From Natrinema saccharevitans (GTDB lineage: Archaea; Halobacteriota; Halobacteria; Halobacteriales; Natrialbaceae), in assembly GCF_001953745.1 (NCBI RefSeq), contig NZ_LWLN01000001.1, positions 2,418,001-2,482,000 of the forward strand: DNA of 64,000 nucleotides, read 5' to 3'. Position numbers and translations under genes: made by a program. Below are positions 32,892-41,585 of the stretch, in pieces. Position 1 is the first letter of the stretch, and every line of letters begins with the position of its first letter. The notes beneath the pieces were generated by a model that was not told where the DNA came from, made no database searches, and was given only the letters and a program-made list of their open reading frames with translations.

Positions 32892-33866
32892 TCAGAAGTC
32901 GAACGCACCGGCGACAAGCAGCGGGAAGACGAGCGTCGCCTCGGCCTCGATCTGGGTGTAGTTCTTCTCGGCCTCCTTGATTTTGCCCCACGAGACGGCC
33001 TCGTTCGGCGGCGCGCCCGACAGCGAGCCGTCGCCTTCCATACCGGTCGAGATGTAGACGACGTAGTCGGCGCCGCCGCGGAAGAGGTTCGTCATGATCG
33101 CGTGGTGTTTCGGCACGCCGCCGCCGACCGCGATGAGACCGGTGGTGTCGGCCAACAGGCCGTCCTCGATCAGGGAATCGTAGTCGTCCAGAATTTCGAT
33201 GCCGACCTCCGAGTCGTACCCCTGGCGGTAGTAGTACAGGAAGTTGCCGACCTCGGCGTCGGTCAGCGCCGGACAGTACACCGGGACGTCGTTGTCGGCG
33301 GCCTGTTTCAGCACCGAGTCCTCGTCCTCGAGCGTCTCGCCGAGTTCGCGGGCGAAGGCCGTCGGGGTCCGGATCTTCTCCTCCGCGAAGAAGTCGTCGA
33401 AGAAGTCATAGAGGTACTCCTCGAGCCAGACGTACCGGTCGGAGGGAACGAAGATGTTGCCGAGGCGGTTGATCCCGCGTTCGCGGAGTTCGACCTCGTC
33501 GGCATCCCATTCGCCCATCTTGAACGGCTTGGCCGTCTTGATGACGTCCTCGGTGAGCGATCCGGAGGTCGTGATCAACACGTCGACGTACCCCTCGCGG
33601 ACGAGCGCGGCGACGACCTCGCGCAGCCCCGAGGAGATGATGTTCGACGTACAGGTCAGATAGATCGTCGCGTCTTCGTCTCGCATTCGCTTTGCGATGT
33701 CGATCGCTTCCGCGAGCTGGGTCGCCTGAAAGCCGGTCGTCTCGTAGGACTCGAGCAGTTCACCGAAGTCGAACTCGCCGCGGAAGTCGTAGCCGCGAAC
33801 GTCGGCCGTCGACAGCTCCTCCTCGCTGCCGGGCACGACGTGATCGCGTGACTCGTCGTCGGTCAT
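32892..33866 (-). CDS. dys: deoxyhypusine synthase
   Basis: 324 residues. It transfers the aminobutyl group of spermidine (or acts on agmatine-derived routes in archaea) to a lysine of aIF5A, the first hypusine step. Conserved features are TCTSNIISSGLREVVAALV (NAD-binding), TTSGSLTEDVIK, the GGGVPKHHAIM loop and SGAPPNEAVSWGKI with the catalytic Lys295. The full family length is present. It follows the acyl-CoA synthetase gene by 120 bp on the same strand and probably has its own promoter. The 223 bp before it, downstream of the PGF-CTERM gene, hold nothing recognisable. Confidence 0.95.
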   Translation of the reverse strand: MTDDESRDHVVPGSEEELSTADVRGYDFRGEFDFGELLESYETTGFQATQLAEAIDIAKRMRDEDATIYLTCTSNIISSGLREVVAALVREGYVDVLITTSGSLTEDVIKTAKPFKMGEWDADEVELRERGINRLGNIFVPSDRYVWLEEYLYDFFDDFFAEEKIRTPTAFARELGETLEDEDSVLKQAADNDVPVYCPALTDAEVGNFLYYYRQGYDSEVGIEILDDYDSLIEDGLLADTTGLIAVGGGVPKHHAIMTNLFRGGADYVVYISTGMEGDGSLSGAPPNEAVSWGKIKEAEKNYTQIEAEATLVFPLLVAGAFDF

Positions 33867-33986
33867 ATCCCCAGATACTCGGACAGGGGTTTGAATGACT
33901 CGAGATCGATCTCGGAACGGGACCGCGTGTCACACGGAGAGTGCGGTCTCGTCGTGGCCGCCTCGAGCCGCGTCGCGTCGGTGGCG

Positions 33987-36017
33987 CTACCGCGCGTCCT
34001 CGAGTTCCTCGAGCGCACTTGGATTCTCGATGCTGCTCATGTCGCCTAAGTCCTCGCCGGTGTAGGTCGCCTGGATGGCCCGGCGGATGATCTTGCCCGA
34101 CTGCGTTTTGGGGAACTCGTCGACGAACAGGACCTCGCGCGGGCGGAACGGCTTGCCCAACTCCTCGCCGACTTGCGCGCGCAGTTCCTCGCGGAGGTCG
34201 TCCGCCTCCGTGACGCCGTCCTCGAGGACGACGTAGGCGACGACGGCGGTCCCGGTGGTGTCGTCGGGCGCGCCGATCGCGGCGGCCTGGTTGACGGCCT
34301 CGTGGTCGATGAGCGCGCCTTCGACCTCCGCGGGGCCGACCTTGCGGCCGGCCACGTTGAGTGCGTCGTCGGCCCGACCGTGGAGGAACCAGAAGCCGTC
34401 CGCGTCCTTCTGGGCCCAGTCGCCGTGGTCCCACATGTCCTCGAAGGTCGACCAGTACTCCTCGAGGTAGCGCTCGTCGCCGGACCACAGCGACTTGGTC
34501 ATCGACGGACAGGAGTCACGGGCGACGAGGTAGCCGCGTTCGTTGTCCTCTTTGACCGAATTCCCCTCGCGGTCGACGACGTCGATGTCCATCCCGAGGC
34601 CGGGGCCGCCGAGCGTACAGGGCTTGAGCGGTTCGGTCGGCAGCGGCATCAGGAAACAGCCACAGATCTCGGTGCCGCCGGAGATATTGACGATCGGGGC
34701 CTCGCCGTCGCCGACGTTCTCGTAGAACCAGTGCCAGGATTCGGGGTCCCAGGGCTCGCCCGTCGAGCCGAGGATCCGCAGCGAGGAGAGGTCGTGGCCG
34801 GAGAGCCACTCGTCCCCGTGTTTGCGCAGCGCGCGGATCGCGGTCGGCGAGATCCCGAACTGGGTGAGCTTGTGGCGGTCGATCATCTCCCAGAAGCGAT
34901 CCGGTTCGGGGTAGTCCGGCGCGCCCTCGTACATGAAGACGGTGCCGCCGAAGGTGTGGGTCCCGATCAGGCTCCAGGGCCCCATCATCCAGCCGATGTC
35001 GGAGACCCAGAAGAACCGATCGGCGGGCTCGAGATCCATCCCGAAGTGGACCTCCTTGGGACACTGGACCTGGACCCCCGCGTGGGTGTGGACGATCCCC
35101 TTGGGCTTGCCCGTGGTGCCCGACGAGTACAGCAGCATCGACTCCTGACTCGAGGGCAGCGACTTCGTCTCGTACTCGTCGTCGGCCGTCTCGACGGCGT
35201 CGGCCCACCACTCGTCGCGGTCGTCGTCCCAGGGGATCTCGCGTTCGCTCCGGTCGTCGCTCGAGCCGAGTCGATCGAAGACGATCGTGTGTTCGACGTG
35301 ACCGGCCTCGTCGATGGCCTCGTCGGCGGCGGACTTGAGGAAGACCGGGTCGCCGCGCCGATAGAAGCCGTCGCCGGTGAAGAGGACGGTCGGTTCCGAA
35401 TCCGCGAGTCGGGTCGCGGCCGCGTCGACGCCGAAGCCCGAGAAGATCGGCACCGCGATGGCGCCGACCTTGAAACAGCCATAGAGGATCGAGACGACCT
35501 CCGGCACCATCGGCATGTAGAGCCCGACCGTGTCGCCGGTGCCAATGCCGCGTTCCTCGAGCGCGTTCGCGACCTGATTCGCCCCTCGGTGGAGTTCGTG
35601 GTACGTGACCTCGCGGACCTCGCCGTGTTCGCCTTCCCAGATCGTGGCGACTTTGTTTCGGCGCTCCTCCTCGAGGGCGGCGTGGCGGTCCACGACGTTG
35701 TGGGCGACGTTGAGTTCGCCGCCGGGGTACCAGTCGGTGAACTGCGGACCCTCGCTGTCGTCCCGGATTTCGTCGTAGTCCTCGTAGAACTCGATCCCGA
35801 GGTAATCGACCAGTTCGTCCCAGAACCAGTCGACGCCGCTTTCGGGTTCGTCCTCGAGATCGGTCGTCGTTCGCTCGATGAGTTCCTCGTAGTCGTCGAT
35901 CCCGTACGTCTGCATGAACTCGTAGACGTTCGTCGACTCGAGGAACTCCCGGCTCGGTTCGTGGGCGATCTCGTCGATGTCCTCGAGGCTGGGGCTCGTG
36001 TTCCCGGACATTGTCAC
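33987..36017 (-). CDS. AMP-forming acetyl/acyl-CoA synthetase
   Basis: 676 residues. It adenylates a carboxylic acid and then makes the CoA thioester. The A3 phosphate loop is LLYSSGTTGKPKGIVHTHAG, and A5 is NISGGTEICGCF. The Asp-rich A7 and the hinge precede the C-terminal domain, where FPKTQSGKIIRRAIQ carries the catalytic lysine. The length and the N-terminal cap (YPGGELNVAHNVVDRHA) match acetyl- and acetoacetyl-CoA synthetase-type enzymes more than medium-chain ligases. The actual acid is not known. The start overlaps the upstream SDR stop by 4 nt (ATGA), so the two form an operon. Confidence 0.9.
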   Translation of the reverse strand: MTMSGNTSPSLEDIDEIAHEPSREFLESTNVYEFMQTYGIDDYEELIERTTTDLEDEPESGVDWFWDELVDYLGIEFYEDYDEIRDDSEGPQFTDWYPGGELNVAHNVVDRHAALEEERRNKVATIWEGEHGEVREVTYHELHRGANQVANALEERGIGTGDTVGLYMPMVPEVVSILYGCFKVGAIAVPIFSGFGVDAAATRLADSEPTVLFTGDGFYRRGDPVFLKSAADEAIDEAGHVEHTIVFDRLGSSDDRSEREIPWDDDRDEWWADAVETADDEYETKSLPSSQESMLLYSSGTTGKPKGIVHTHAGVQVQCPKEVHFGMDLEPADRFFWVSDIGWMMGPWSLIGTHTFGGTVFMYEGAPDYPEPDRFWEMIDRHKLTQFGISPTAIRALRKHGDEWLSGHDLSSLRILGSTGEPWDPESWHWFYENVGDGEAPIVNISGGTEICGCFLMPLPTEPLKPCTLGGPGLGMDIDVVDREGNSVKEDNERGYLVARDSCPSMTKSLWSGDERYLEEYWSTFEDMWDHGDWAQKDADGFWFLHGRADDALNVAGRKVGPAEVEGALIDHEAVNQAAAIGAPDDTTGTAVVAYVVLEDGVTEADDLREELRAQVGEELGKPFRPREVLFVDEFPKTQSGKIIRRAIQATYTGEDLGDMSSIENPSALEELEDAR

Positions 36018-36883
36018 TCGTAGGTTAGCGTCATGCCACCATCAAACAACAGGTCGCCGCCGTCGAGATGCCGGCCGAGATCCGAGAAGCCGAGCAGAAA
36101 GAGATTGGCGACGTCGATGGGTTCCATCATCTCCGTGACCCGGGACTGGCCGAGCATCACGTCCTCGATCACTTCGTCGACCGAGATGCCGCGCTGTTCG
36201 GCGGTGTCCTCGAGTTGGGCGGTCACCAGCGGCGTCTTCACGTAGCCGGTGCTGAGCGAGAACGCCCGGATCTTCCCGTCGCCCTCGGCGGCGATCGACT
36301 GGGTCAGTCCCCGCAGGCCGAACTTCGAGACGTTGTACGCGACCTTGTCGCTGGTGACGTAGTGGCCGTGGACCGACGCCATGTTGCCGACACAGCCCCG
36401 GCCGTCCGCGGTCTCCCGGAAGTGAGGGAGACACAGCTTCGAGAGATACAGCGGGGCCCGGAGCATGATCCGATGCATCGTGTCGTAGGTCTCCATCGGG
36501 AACTCGTCGATGGGGTCGATGTGTTGCATCCCGGCGACGTTCGCGAGGTACTTGAGATCGCCAACCTGCGCGGCCTCGTCGACGATCCGCTCGATGTCGT
36601 CGTCGACCGTGAGATCGCCGGGGATCGCCTCGATCTCGCCCTCGAGACCGAGGTCCTCGCCGCGAGCTATCGTCCCGGCGAGGCCGTCCTCGTCGACGTC
36701 GGTCGCCGCGACGGTGAGGCCGTTTCCGGCGGCGGCCAGCGCGGTCGCTCGGCCGATGCCGGAGGCGGCACCCGTCACGAGACAGACGTTGCGGTCGGTG
36801 AACGAATCGTCGGGGAACCGGTAGATCTCCTCGTCGGAGACCGTCGGTGGTGAAAGTTGATTCTGGGACATCGTCACACTCAC
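36014..36883 (-). CDS. short-chain dehydrogenase/reductase (3-hydroxybutyrate dehydrogenase-like)
   Basis: 289 residues. The NAD(P) motif is VTGAASGIGRATALA. The acidic TDVDED after strand 2 favours NAD. NVAGMQHIDPIDEF, then MASVHGHYVTSDKVAYNVSK supply the Ser-Tyr-Lys catalytic set (YxxxK). The ASVHG and GYVKTPLV segments resemble 3-hydroxybutyrate dehydrogenases, which oxidise 3-hydroxybutyrate to acetoacetate. A 25-residue N-terminal extension is atypical. First gene of the operon with the CoA ligase. An alternative Met lies four codons in. Confidence 0.85.
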   Translation of the reverse strand: MSVTMSQNQLSPPTVSDEEIYRFPDDSFTDRNVCLVTGAASGIGRATALAAAGNGLTVAATDVDEDGLAGTIARGEDLGLEGEIEAIPGDLTVDDDIERIVDEAAQVGDLKYLANVAGMQHIDPIDEFPMETYDTMHRIMLRAPLYLSKLCLPHFRETADGRGCVGNMASVHGHYVTSDKVAYNVSKFGLRGLTQSIAAEGDGKIRAFSLSTGYVKTPLVTAQLEDTAEQRGISVDEVIEDVMLGQSRVTEMMEPIDVANLFLLGFSDLGRHLDGGDLLFDGGMTLTYE

Positions 36884-37096
36884 ACCTGTTACTCAGTCTC
36901 ATTCTAAAACATCGCTGTTCACATGTCAACAACACGTTTCGGACGGTCGTGTCTCGGAAAGGCTCGCAATCGAATTATCGAACTACACTGCGGATGCGCA
37001 ACGCTAGATGGACAATATATTGGCGAACGTTCGTTTGATCATGATGTATTATAGCAACTATTAAGACCTTGTATGGGAGTCTATGTCTCCCTAGCG

Positions 37097-37813
37097 ATGA
37101 TCGATCTCGATCTCGATATGCGGCAGTATGATTGTCCGTTTATCGACACGACCGACGATGTAGACGTCGGGTTCTCGGCCGTCCAGTGGCAGCTCGACAC
37201 TGACGCCGCCAAACTCGAGACGCGGCTCATCGCCAAGGCGGGGTCGAGGGGGGCGCTCGACGACGGCCTCCGCGCGCTCAGAGCCCACCCGAACATGGCG
37301 AACTGCTATATCCTCTCGAAGCGGGACAACGTCGCCGAGATCGGGACGAAGATCGAGCAGACCAACGCGATGCGGACGATCCAGCGGAACGGCGGCTACA
37401 TCACCGGCCCCTTCCGAATCGAGAACGGACGGGAACGGTGGCACGTCGGCTTCGACGCGGACGACGACGAGGACCGGACCCTCGCCGAACTCGAGCGCCA
37501 CAACGACTTCAGCGTCGAGAACCGCGATCGGGTCGGCCCCTCGACGCTGTTCGATCTCCTCGAACACTCCGAGAGCGCGATGAGCCTGCTCGAGGGGTGT
37601 CGTTCACTGACCGAAACCGAACGTGAAACGTTCGAAGTCGCGTCCAGAGAGGGCTACTACGAGACGCCGCGGGAGACGACGCTCGAGGAACTCGCCGACC
37701 ACTTCGATATCTCGAAGACGGCCGTCTCGATGAACCTCCGCCGGAGCGAACGGAAGGTCCTCGAGGCGGCGATGGGTGCGATCGATCGAATGGACGACGA
37801 CGAGCGGCTCTAA
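37097..37813 (+). CDS. bat-type helix-turn-helix transcriptional regulator
   Basis: 238 residues from the chosen start. The N-terminal sensing part has a DMRQYDCPFIDTTDDVDVGF beginning common to haloarchaeal bat-like regulators. The C-terminal HTH_10 domain ends the protein: TERETFEVASREGYYETPRE, then LEELADHFDISKTAVSMNLRRSERKVL. The TATA element CTATTAAGACC (about 37055) sits 40 nt before the ATG at 37097, making this start better than 37073, which would fall at the transcription start. It is divergent from the SDR/ligase operon and next to the importer genes, so it may control either. Confidence 0.85.
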   Translation: MIDLDLDMRQYDCPFIDTTDDVDVGFSAVQWQLDTDAAKLETRLIAKAGSRGALDDGLRALRAHPNMANCYILSKRDNVAEIGTKIEQTNAMRTIQRNGGYITGPFRIENGRERWHVGFDADDDEDRTLAELERHNDFSVENRDRVGPSTLFDLLEHSESAMSLLEGCRSLTETERETFEVASREGYYETPRETTLEELADHFDISKTAVSMNLRRSERKVLEAAMGAIDRMDDDERL

Positions 37814-37955
37814 GACCGACAGTTCTGACTCGTCGCTTGCGATCCGTCGCGGACCGTCAGTCACTCTAGTGCTGCGGATCCGGTACCGCTTCGACCGTCG
37901 ACGGCACCGGAGAAAACGGGACGACCAATCGAACGGGGTCAGTACGGCGGCGCGA

Positions 37956-38726
37956 TCACTCGCCGCCGCCTTGCATCAGCATCTGGATCTCCTCGTCGGA
38001 CGAGAGCGCCTCGGGATCGCCGCTGTCGACGATCTCGCCGCGTTCGATCACGTACATTCGGTCGACAATCTCCGGGACGTGACTCGCGTTCGACTCGGCG
38101 ATGAGTACCGAGATGTCACGGTCGATGATCTCGCGGATGTAGGACTTGACGTTCTCGACGACCACCGGCGCGAGCCCCTCGAGCGGCTCGTCGAGGATGA
38201 GCAGGTCCGGCCGGAGCGCGAGCGCCCGGCCGATCGCCGTCATCTTCCCCTGACCGCCGCTCAGGTTCTGTACTTCGGCGTCGCGTCGCTCCTCGAGTTC
38301 GTCGAAGAGGTCGAAGACGTCCTCGACGACGGCGTCTTCGTCCTCGATTCCGCGGGCCTTCCCCGCGGTCCAGACCGGGAGCCGGAAGTTCTCCTCGACG
38401 GTCATCCCGGTAAAGAGGTCTCGGCTCTCCGGCTGATAGCCGATCCCCCGCTTGGGGATCCGCTCGGGCCGCATATCGAGCAGTTCCTCGCCGCGCAGTC
38501 GGATCGATCCGTTCGCGACCGGCGTGAGTCCCATGATCGATCGGAACGTCGAGGTCTTCCCGGCACCGTTGCGGCCGACGAGCGCGACGGCTTCGCCCTC
38601 GTTGACCTCGAGGTCGATCCCGTGGGTGACCTCGAACCCCTCGACGGTCGCCGTGAGGTTCGACACCTCGAGCAGCGGGTCGGACCCACCGGGTCCGGCG
38701 TCGGAGCCGGGGCCGAGCGTACTCAT
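37956..38726 (-). CDS. livF: branched-chain amino acid-type ABC transporter ATPase LivF
   Basis: 256 residues. Walker A is GRNGAGKTS, Walker B LLILDEPLEGLAP, and the signature is the variant LSGGQGKM followed by AIGRALALRPD. Features after the signature and the short length place it in the LivF group. It powers import together with LivG. The start overlaps the livG stop by 4 nt. An N-terminal Gly/Pro-rich tail of about 18 residues is extra. Last gene of a five-gene operon on this strand. Confidence 0.9.
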   Translation of the reverse strand: MSTLGPGSDAGPGGSDPLLEVSNLTATVEGFEVTHGIDLEVNEGEAVALVGRNGAGKTSTFRSIMGLTPVANGSIRLRGEELLDMRPERIPKRGIGYQPESRDLFTGMTVEENFRLPVWTAGKARGIEDEDAVVEDVFDLFDELEERRDAEVQNLSGGQGKMTAIGRALALRPDLLILDEPLEGLAPVVVENVKSYIREIIDRDISVLIAESNASHVPEIVDRMYVIERGEIVDSGDPEALSSDEEIQMLMQGGGE

Positions 38727-39496
38727 TCGTCCACCCCAAGCAGGACGCGCCGGAGTTCCGAGTCGGTCTCGAGCAGGGAGGGGTCGCCCTCCCGGAAGAC
38801 CGCGCCCTCGTGGAGGACCACGAGGCGGTCCGCGTACTCCTTGACGAGGTCCATATCGTGTTCGATCGTCACCGTAGTCACGCCGTCGGCCTCGCTGGCC
38901 TCGACGATCGTCTCGATGACGTACTCCTTCTCACGAGTCGCGACGCCGGCCGTCGGCTCGTCGAGCAGCAGGTACGTCGGATCGAGGCCGAACGACATCG
39001 CCACGTCCAGCAGTTTCCGGTCGCCGTGGGGGAGCGTCTCGGCCACCTCGTGTTGGACGTCCTCGAGGCGGAACTGCGCGAGGAGGTGGTCGATCTCGCG
39101 TTCGACCCCCTCGTGACCGTCGTCGACCGAGCGCATGCTCAACGTCTTCCCGTGGCGGGAGAGGACCGCGACGCGGAGGTTCTCCCGGACGGTCATCTCC
39201 TCGAAGACGTGGACGATCTGGAAGCTCCTGACGAGCCCCTGTTTGACTCGGTCTTCGGGAGCCATCTCGGTAATGTCCTCCTCGACGGGCGTGCCGTTTT
39301 CTTCGCCGTGGACGACGACCGACCCCTGATCGGGCTCGAGCAGCCCGGTCAACAGGTTGATCAGCGTCGTCTTGCCGGCCCCGTTGGGGCCGACGATGAA
39401 CACCATTTCGCCGGCGGTCTCGCCGAACGTCAGCGAGACGTCGTCGGTGGCGCGCAGTTCTCCGAACTCCTTGCGAAGGTCTCGTGCTTCGAGCAT
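38723..39496 (-). CDS. livG: branched-chain amino acid-type ABC transporter ATPase LivG
   Basis: 257 residues. Walker A is GPNGAGKTT; the signature is modified to LPHGDRKLLDVAMSF (the LSYGE of other LivG proteins) and Walker B is YLLLDEPTAGVA. The insert with GLVRSFQIVHVFEEMTVRENL is the Q-loop region typical for LivG. It partners LivF. Start 2 nt from the livM stop. Confidence 0.9.
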   Translation of the reverse strand: MLEARDLRKEFGELRATDDVSLTFGETAGEMVFIVGPNGAGKTTLINLLTGLLEPDQGSVVVHGEENGTPVEEDITEMAPEDRVKQGLVRSFQIVHVFEEMTVRENLRVAVLSRHGKTLSMRSVDDGHEGVEREIDHLLAQFRLEDVQHEVAETLPHGDRKLLDVAMSFGLDPTYLLLDEPTAGVATREKEYVIETIVEASEADGVTTVTIEHDMDLVKEYADRLVVLHEGAVFREGDPSLLETDSELRRVLLGVDE

Positions 39497-39497
39497 C

Positions 39498-40640
39498 TCA
39501 GTTCACCCCGAAAACGATGATTCGAACGGTAGTTACGGCGCGAGTCACGCCTCGCCGGATCGACGACCCGATCGCCGCAATGTCGTCCCGGAGCAGTCCG
39601 GGGTCGCGACGGCGTCGTGCCAGTCCGGTGCCGATCTTCGGGACCGACCCCAGAATTCCCTCGGGCAGGAAGAGGACGACTCCGATCAACACCAGTCCGG
39701 TCACGGCGTTGTAATACTCCACGTAGAACGGCGCCTGAATCAGCAGGTAGACGAGGACGACACCGCCGACGACGGGCCCGACGAGCGTTCCGAACCCGCC
39801 GAGGATCGCCATGAACAGGATCTCGCCGGAGACGAACGCGTAGAGGGTCGGATCCGGACTGACGTGTAACTGCAGGAGCGCGAACAGCCCGCCGGCGAGC
39901 CCGCCGTAGATCCCCGAGATCACGAACGCGATCCAGACGTACTTCTCGACGGGGATACCGACGAACCTGGCCCGCGTTCGGTCCTGTCCGATCGCATCCA
40001 GCGCCCGGCCGAACGGCGAGTTGACGAGCTTCCACATCACCAGCAGCGAGCCGACGAGGACGACGACCGTAAAGTAGTACAGGATCAGGTCGTACCCCGT
40101 CGACGTCCACTGAAGGCCGAACAGCGTCGGCGGATTCAGCCCGTCGGGGCGGACGCTGAGCCCGTCGCTGTAATTGAAGTAGCCGCTCTGCAGGACGAAC
40201 GCGTACAGGACCTGGTTGAACGCGAGCGTCAGCAGCGCGAAGTAGATGTCGAGGTAGCCGGAGACGAAGTACCCGATCAGCACCGCGATCGTGGTCGCCG
40301 CCAGGACGCCGCCGAGCAGCAACAGGAGGCCGCTCGAGACCTCGAAGTGCGACGCCAGCACCGCGGCACCGTAGGCGCCGACGCCGAAGAACGCCGCGTG
40401 GCCGAACGAAACCAGTTCGGTGTGGCGCAACAGCAGGTTCAAACCGACCGCGGCGAGGCCGAAGAGGATCCCGCGGTGGATCGCCTGGAACGAGAGGCCG
40501 GTGAGCCGCGTGATGTCGGGTACCGCAAAGAGGACGACGAGCCCGACGACAGCCAGCACCGACTGCGTCTTGGTGAGTTCCATCCCCTCCGACAGCCGGA
40601 CGCGGGTCTCGCCGTCCCGGTCGACGAGGAAGCGGCTCAT
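39498..40640 (-). CDS. livM: branched-chain amino acid-type ABC permease LivM
   Basis: 380 residues with about nine membrane helices. GLNLLLRHTELVSFGHAAFFGVGAYGAA is the characteristic LivM loop. LVNSPFGRALDAIGQDRTRARFVGI is the coupling segment that meets the ATPases, and GGFGTLVGPVVGGVVLVYL is the conserved late helix. A short cytoplasmic N-terminal tail is followed by helix 1. The start overlaps the livH stop by 4 nt (ATGA). Confidence 0.9.
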   Translation of the reverse strand: MSRFLVDRDGETRVRLSEGMELTKTQSVLAVVGLVVLFAVPDITRLTGLSFQAIHRGILFGLAAVGLNLLLRHTELVSFGHAAFFGVGAYGAAVLASHFEVSSGLLLLLGGVLAATTIAVLIGYFVSGYLDIYFALLTLAFNQVLYAFVLQSGYFNYSDGLSVRPDGLNPPTLFGLQWTSTGYDLILYYFTVVVLVGSLLVMWKLVNSPFGRALDAIGQDRTRARFVGIPVEKYVWIAFVISGIYGGLAGGLFALLQLHVSPDPTLYAFVSGEILFMAILGGFGTLVGPVVGGVVLVYLLIQAPFYVEYYNAVTGLVLIGVVLFLPEGILGSVPKIGTGLARRRRDPGLLRDDIAAIGSSIRRGVTRAVTTVRIIVFGVN

Positions 40641-41557
40641 TGTATCTCACCCCACGTTCCGTACAGGCCCTCGGGCCTGACCAGCAGGACGAGCACCATC
40701 AGCAAGAACGGGACAGCCAACTCGAGTTGCGGGAAGTACGGCGTCACGATCCGGCTGGAGACGCCGACCAGCAGCGCACCGACGAACGCGCCCCGCAGGC
40801 TGCCGAGCCCGCCGATGACGATCACGACGAACGACAGCACCAGCCACCTGAGACCCATACCGAGGGAGGCGCTGCCCGGGCCGATACTGACCATCGCGCC
40901 GCCGAACCCGGCGAAGAACGCACCGATCGCGAACACGAGCGTGAACATGCGGTCCGTGCTGACGCCGATCGCCGTCGACATCTCGCGATTGATTGCAGTT
41001 GCCCGCACGATACGGCCGGTCTTCGTCCGATCGAAGAACCAGACGAGCCAGCCAAACACCGCGACGCCGATCAGGATGACGAGGACGTTGTACGAGGGGT
41101 AGCTGAACCCGACGAGTTCGGTCGTCGGGATCTCGTTGATACCGCTGAAAACCCCCACGTCGACCGGCGACGGCCCCCAGACGAACTTCATCACGTCGGT
41201 GAGGACCAGCAGGAGTCCGTAGGTCAACAGGAGCTGGTAAACCTCGTCCCGGTCGTAGATCGGTCTGACGAACGTCGCCTCGAGCGCGCCGCCGACCGGT
41301 AACAACACGGCCGCGGCCGCGAGCGAGCCGGCGAGGACGACGAGAGCGAAGACGATCGCCGTCACGGGTCCGGTCGGTGCCGCGACCTGTCCGGCGAAGA
41401 AGCCGACGATACTGAAGGCACAGAACGCACCCAGCGCGTACAGTTCGCCGTGTGCGAGGTTGAGGATGCCAAGCACGCCGAAGATGATCGTCATCCCCGA
41501 CGCGATCATGAACAGCACCGAGCCGTAGTAGAGCCCGTTGAGTACGTGTTCGAGCAT
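40637..41557 (-). CDS. livH: branched-chain amino acid-type ABC permease LivH
   Basis: 306 residues with about eight membrane helices. The start (LEHVLNGLYYGSVLFMIASGMTIIFGVLGILNLAHGELYALGAF, split) is the LivH signature. GRIVRATAINREMSTAIGVS is the coupling segment. GGLGSLRGAFVGALLVGVSSRI is near the end. Forms the membrane pore with LivM. It follows the binding protein gene by 28 nt. Confidence 0.9.
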   Translation of the reverse strand: MLEHVLNGLYYGSVLFMIASGMTIIFGVLGILNLAHGELYALGAFCAFSIVGFFAGQVAAPTGPVTAIVFALVVLAGSLAAAAVLLPVGGALEATFVRPIYDRDEVYQLLLTYGLLLVLTDVMKFVWGPSPVDVGVFSGINEIPTTELVGFSYPSYNVLVILIGVAVFGWLVWFFDRTKTGRIVRATAINREMSTAIGVSTDRMFTLVFAIGAFFAGFGGAMVSIGPGSASLGMGLRWLVLSFVVIVIGGLGSLRGAFVGALLVGVSSRIVTPYFPQLELAVPFLLMVLVLLVRPEGLYGTWGEIQ

Positions 41558-41585
41558 AGTTACTGGAAGCGATTTCGCACGGCGG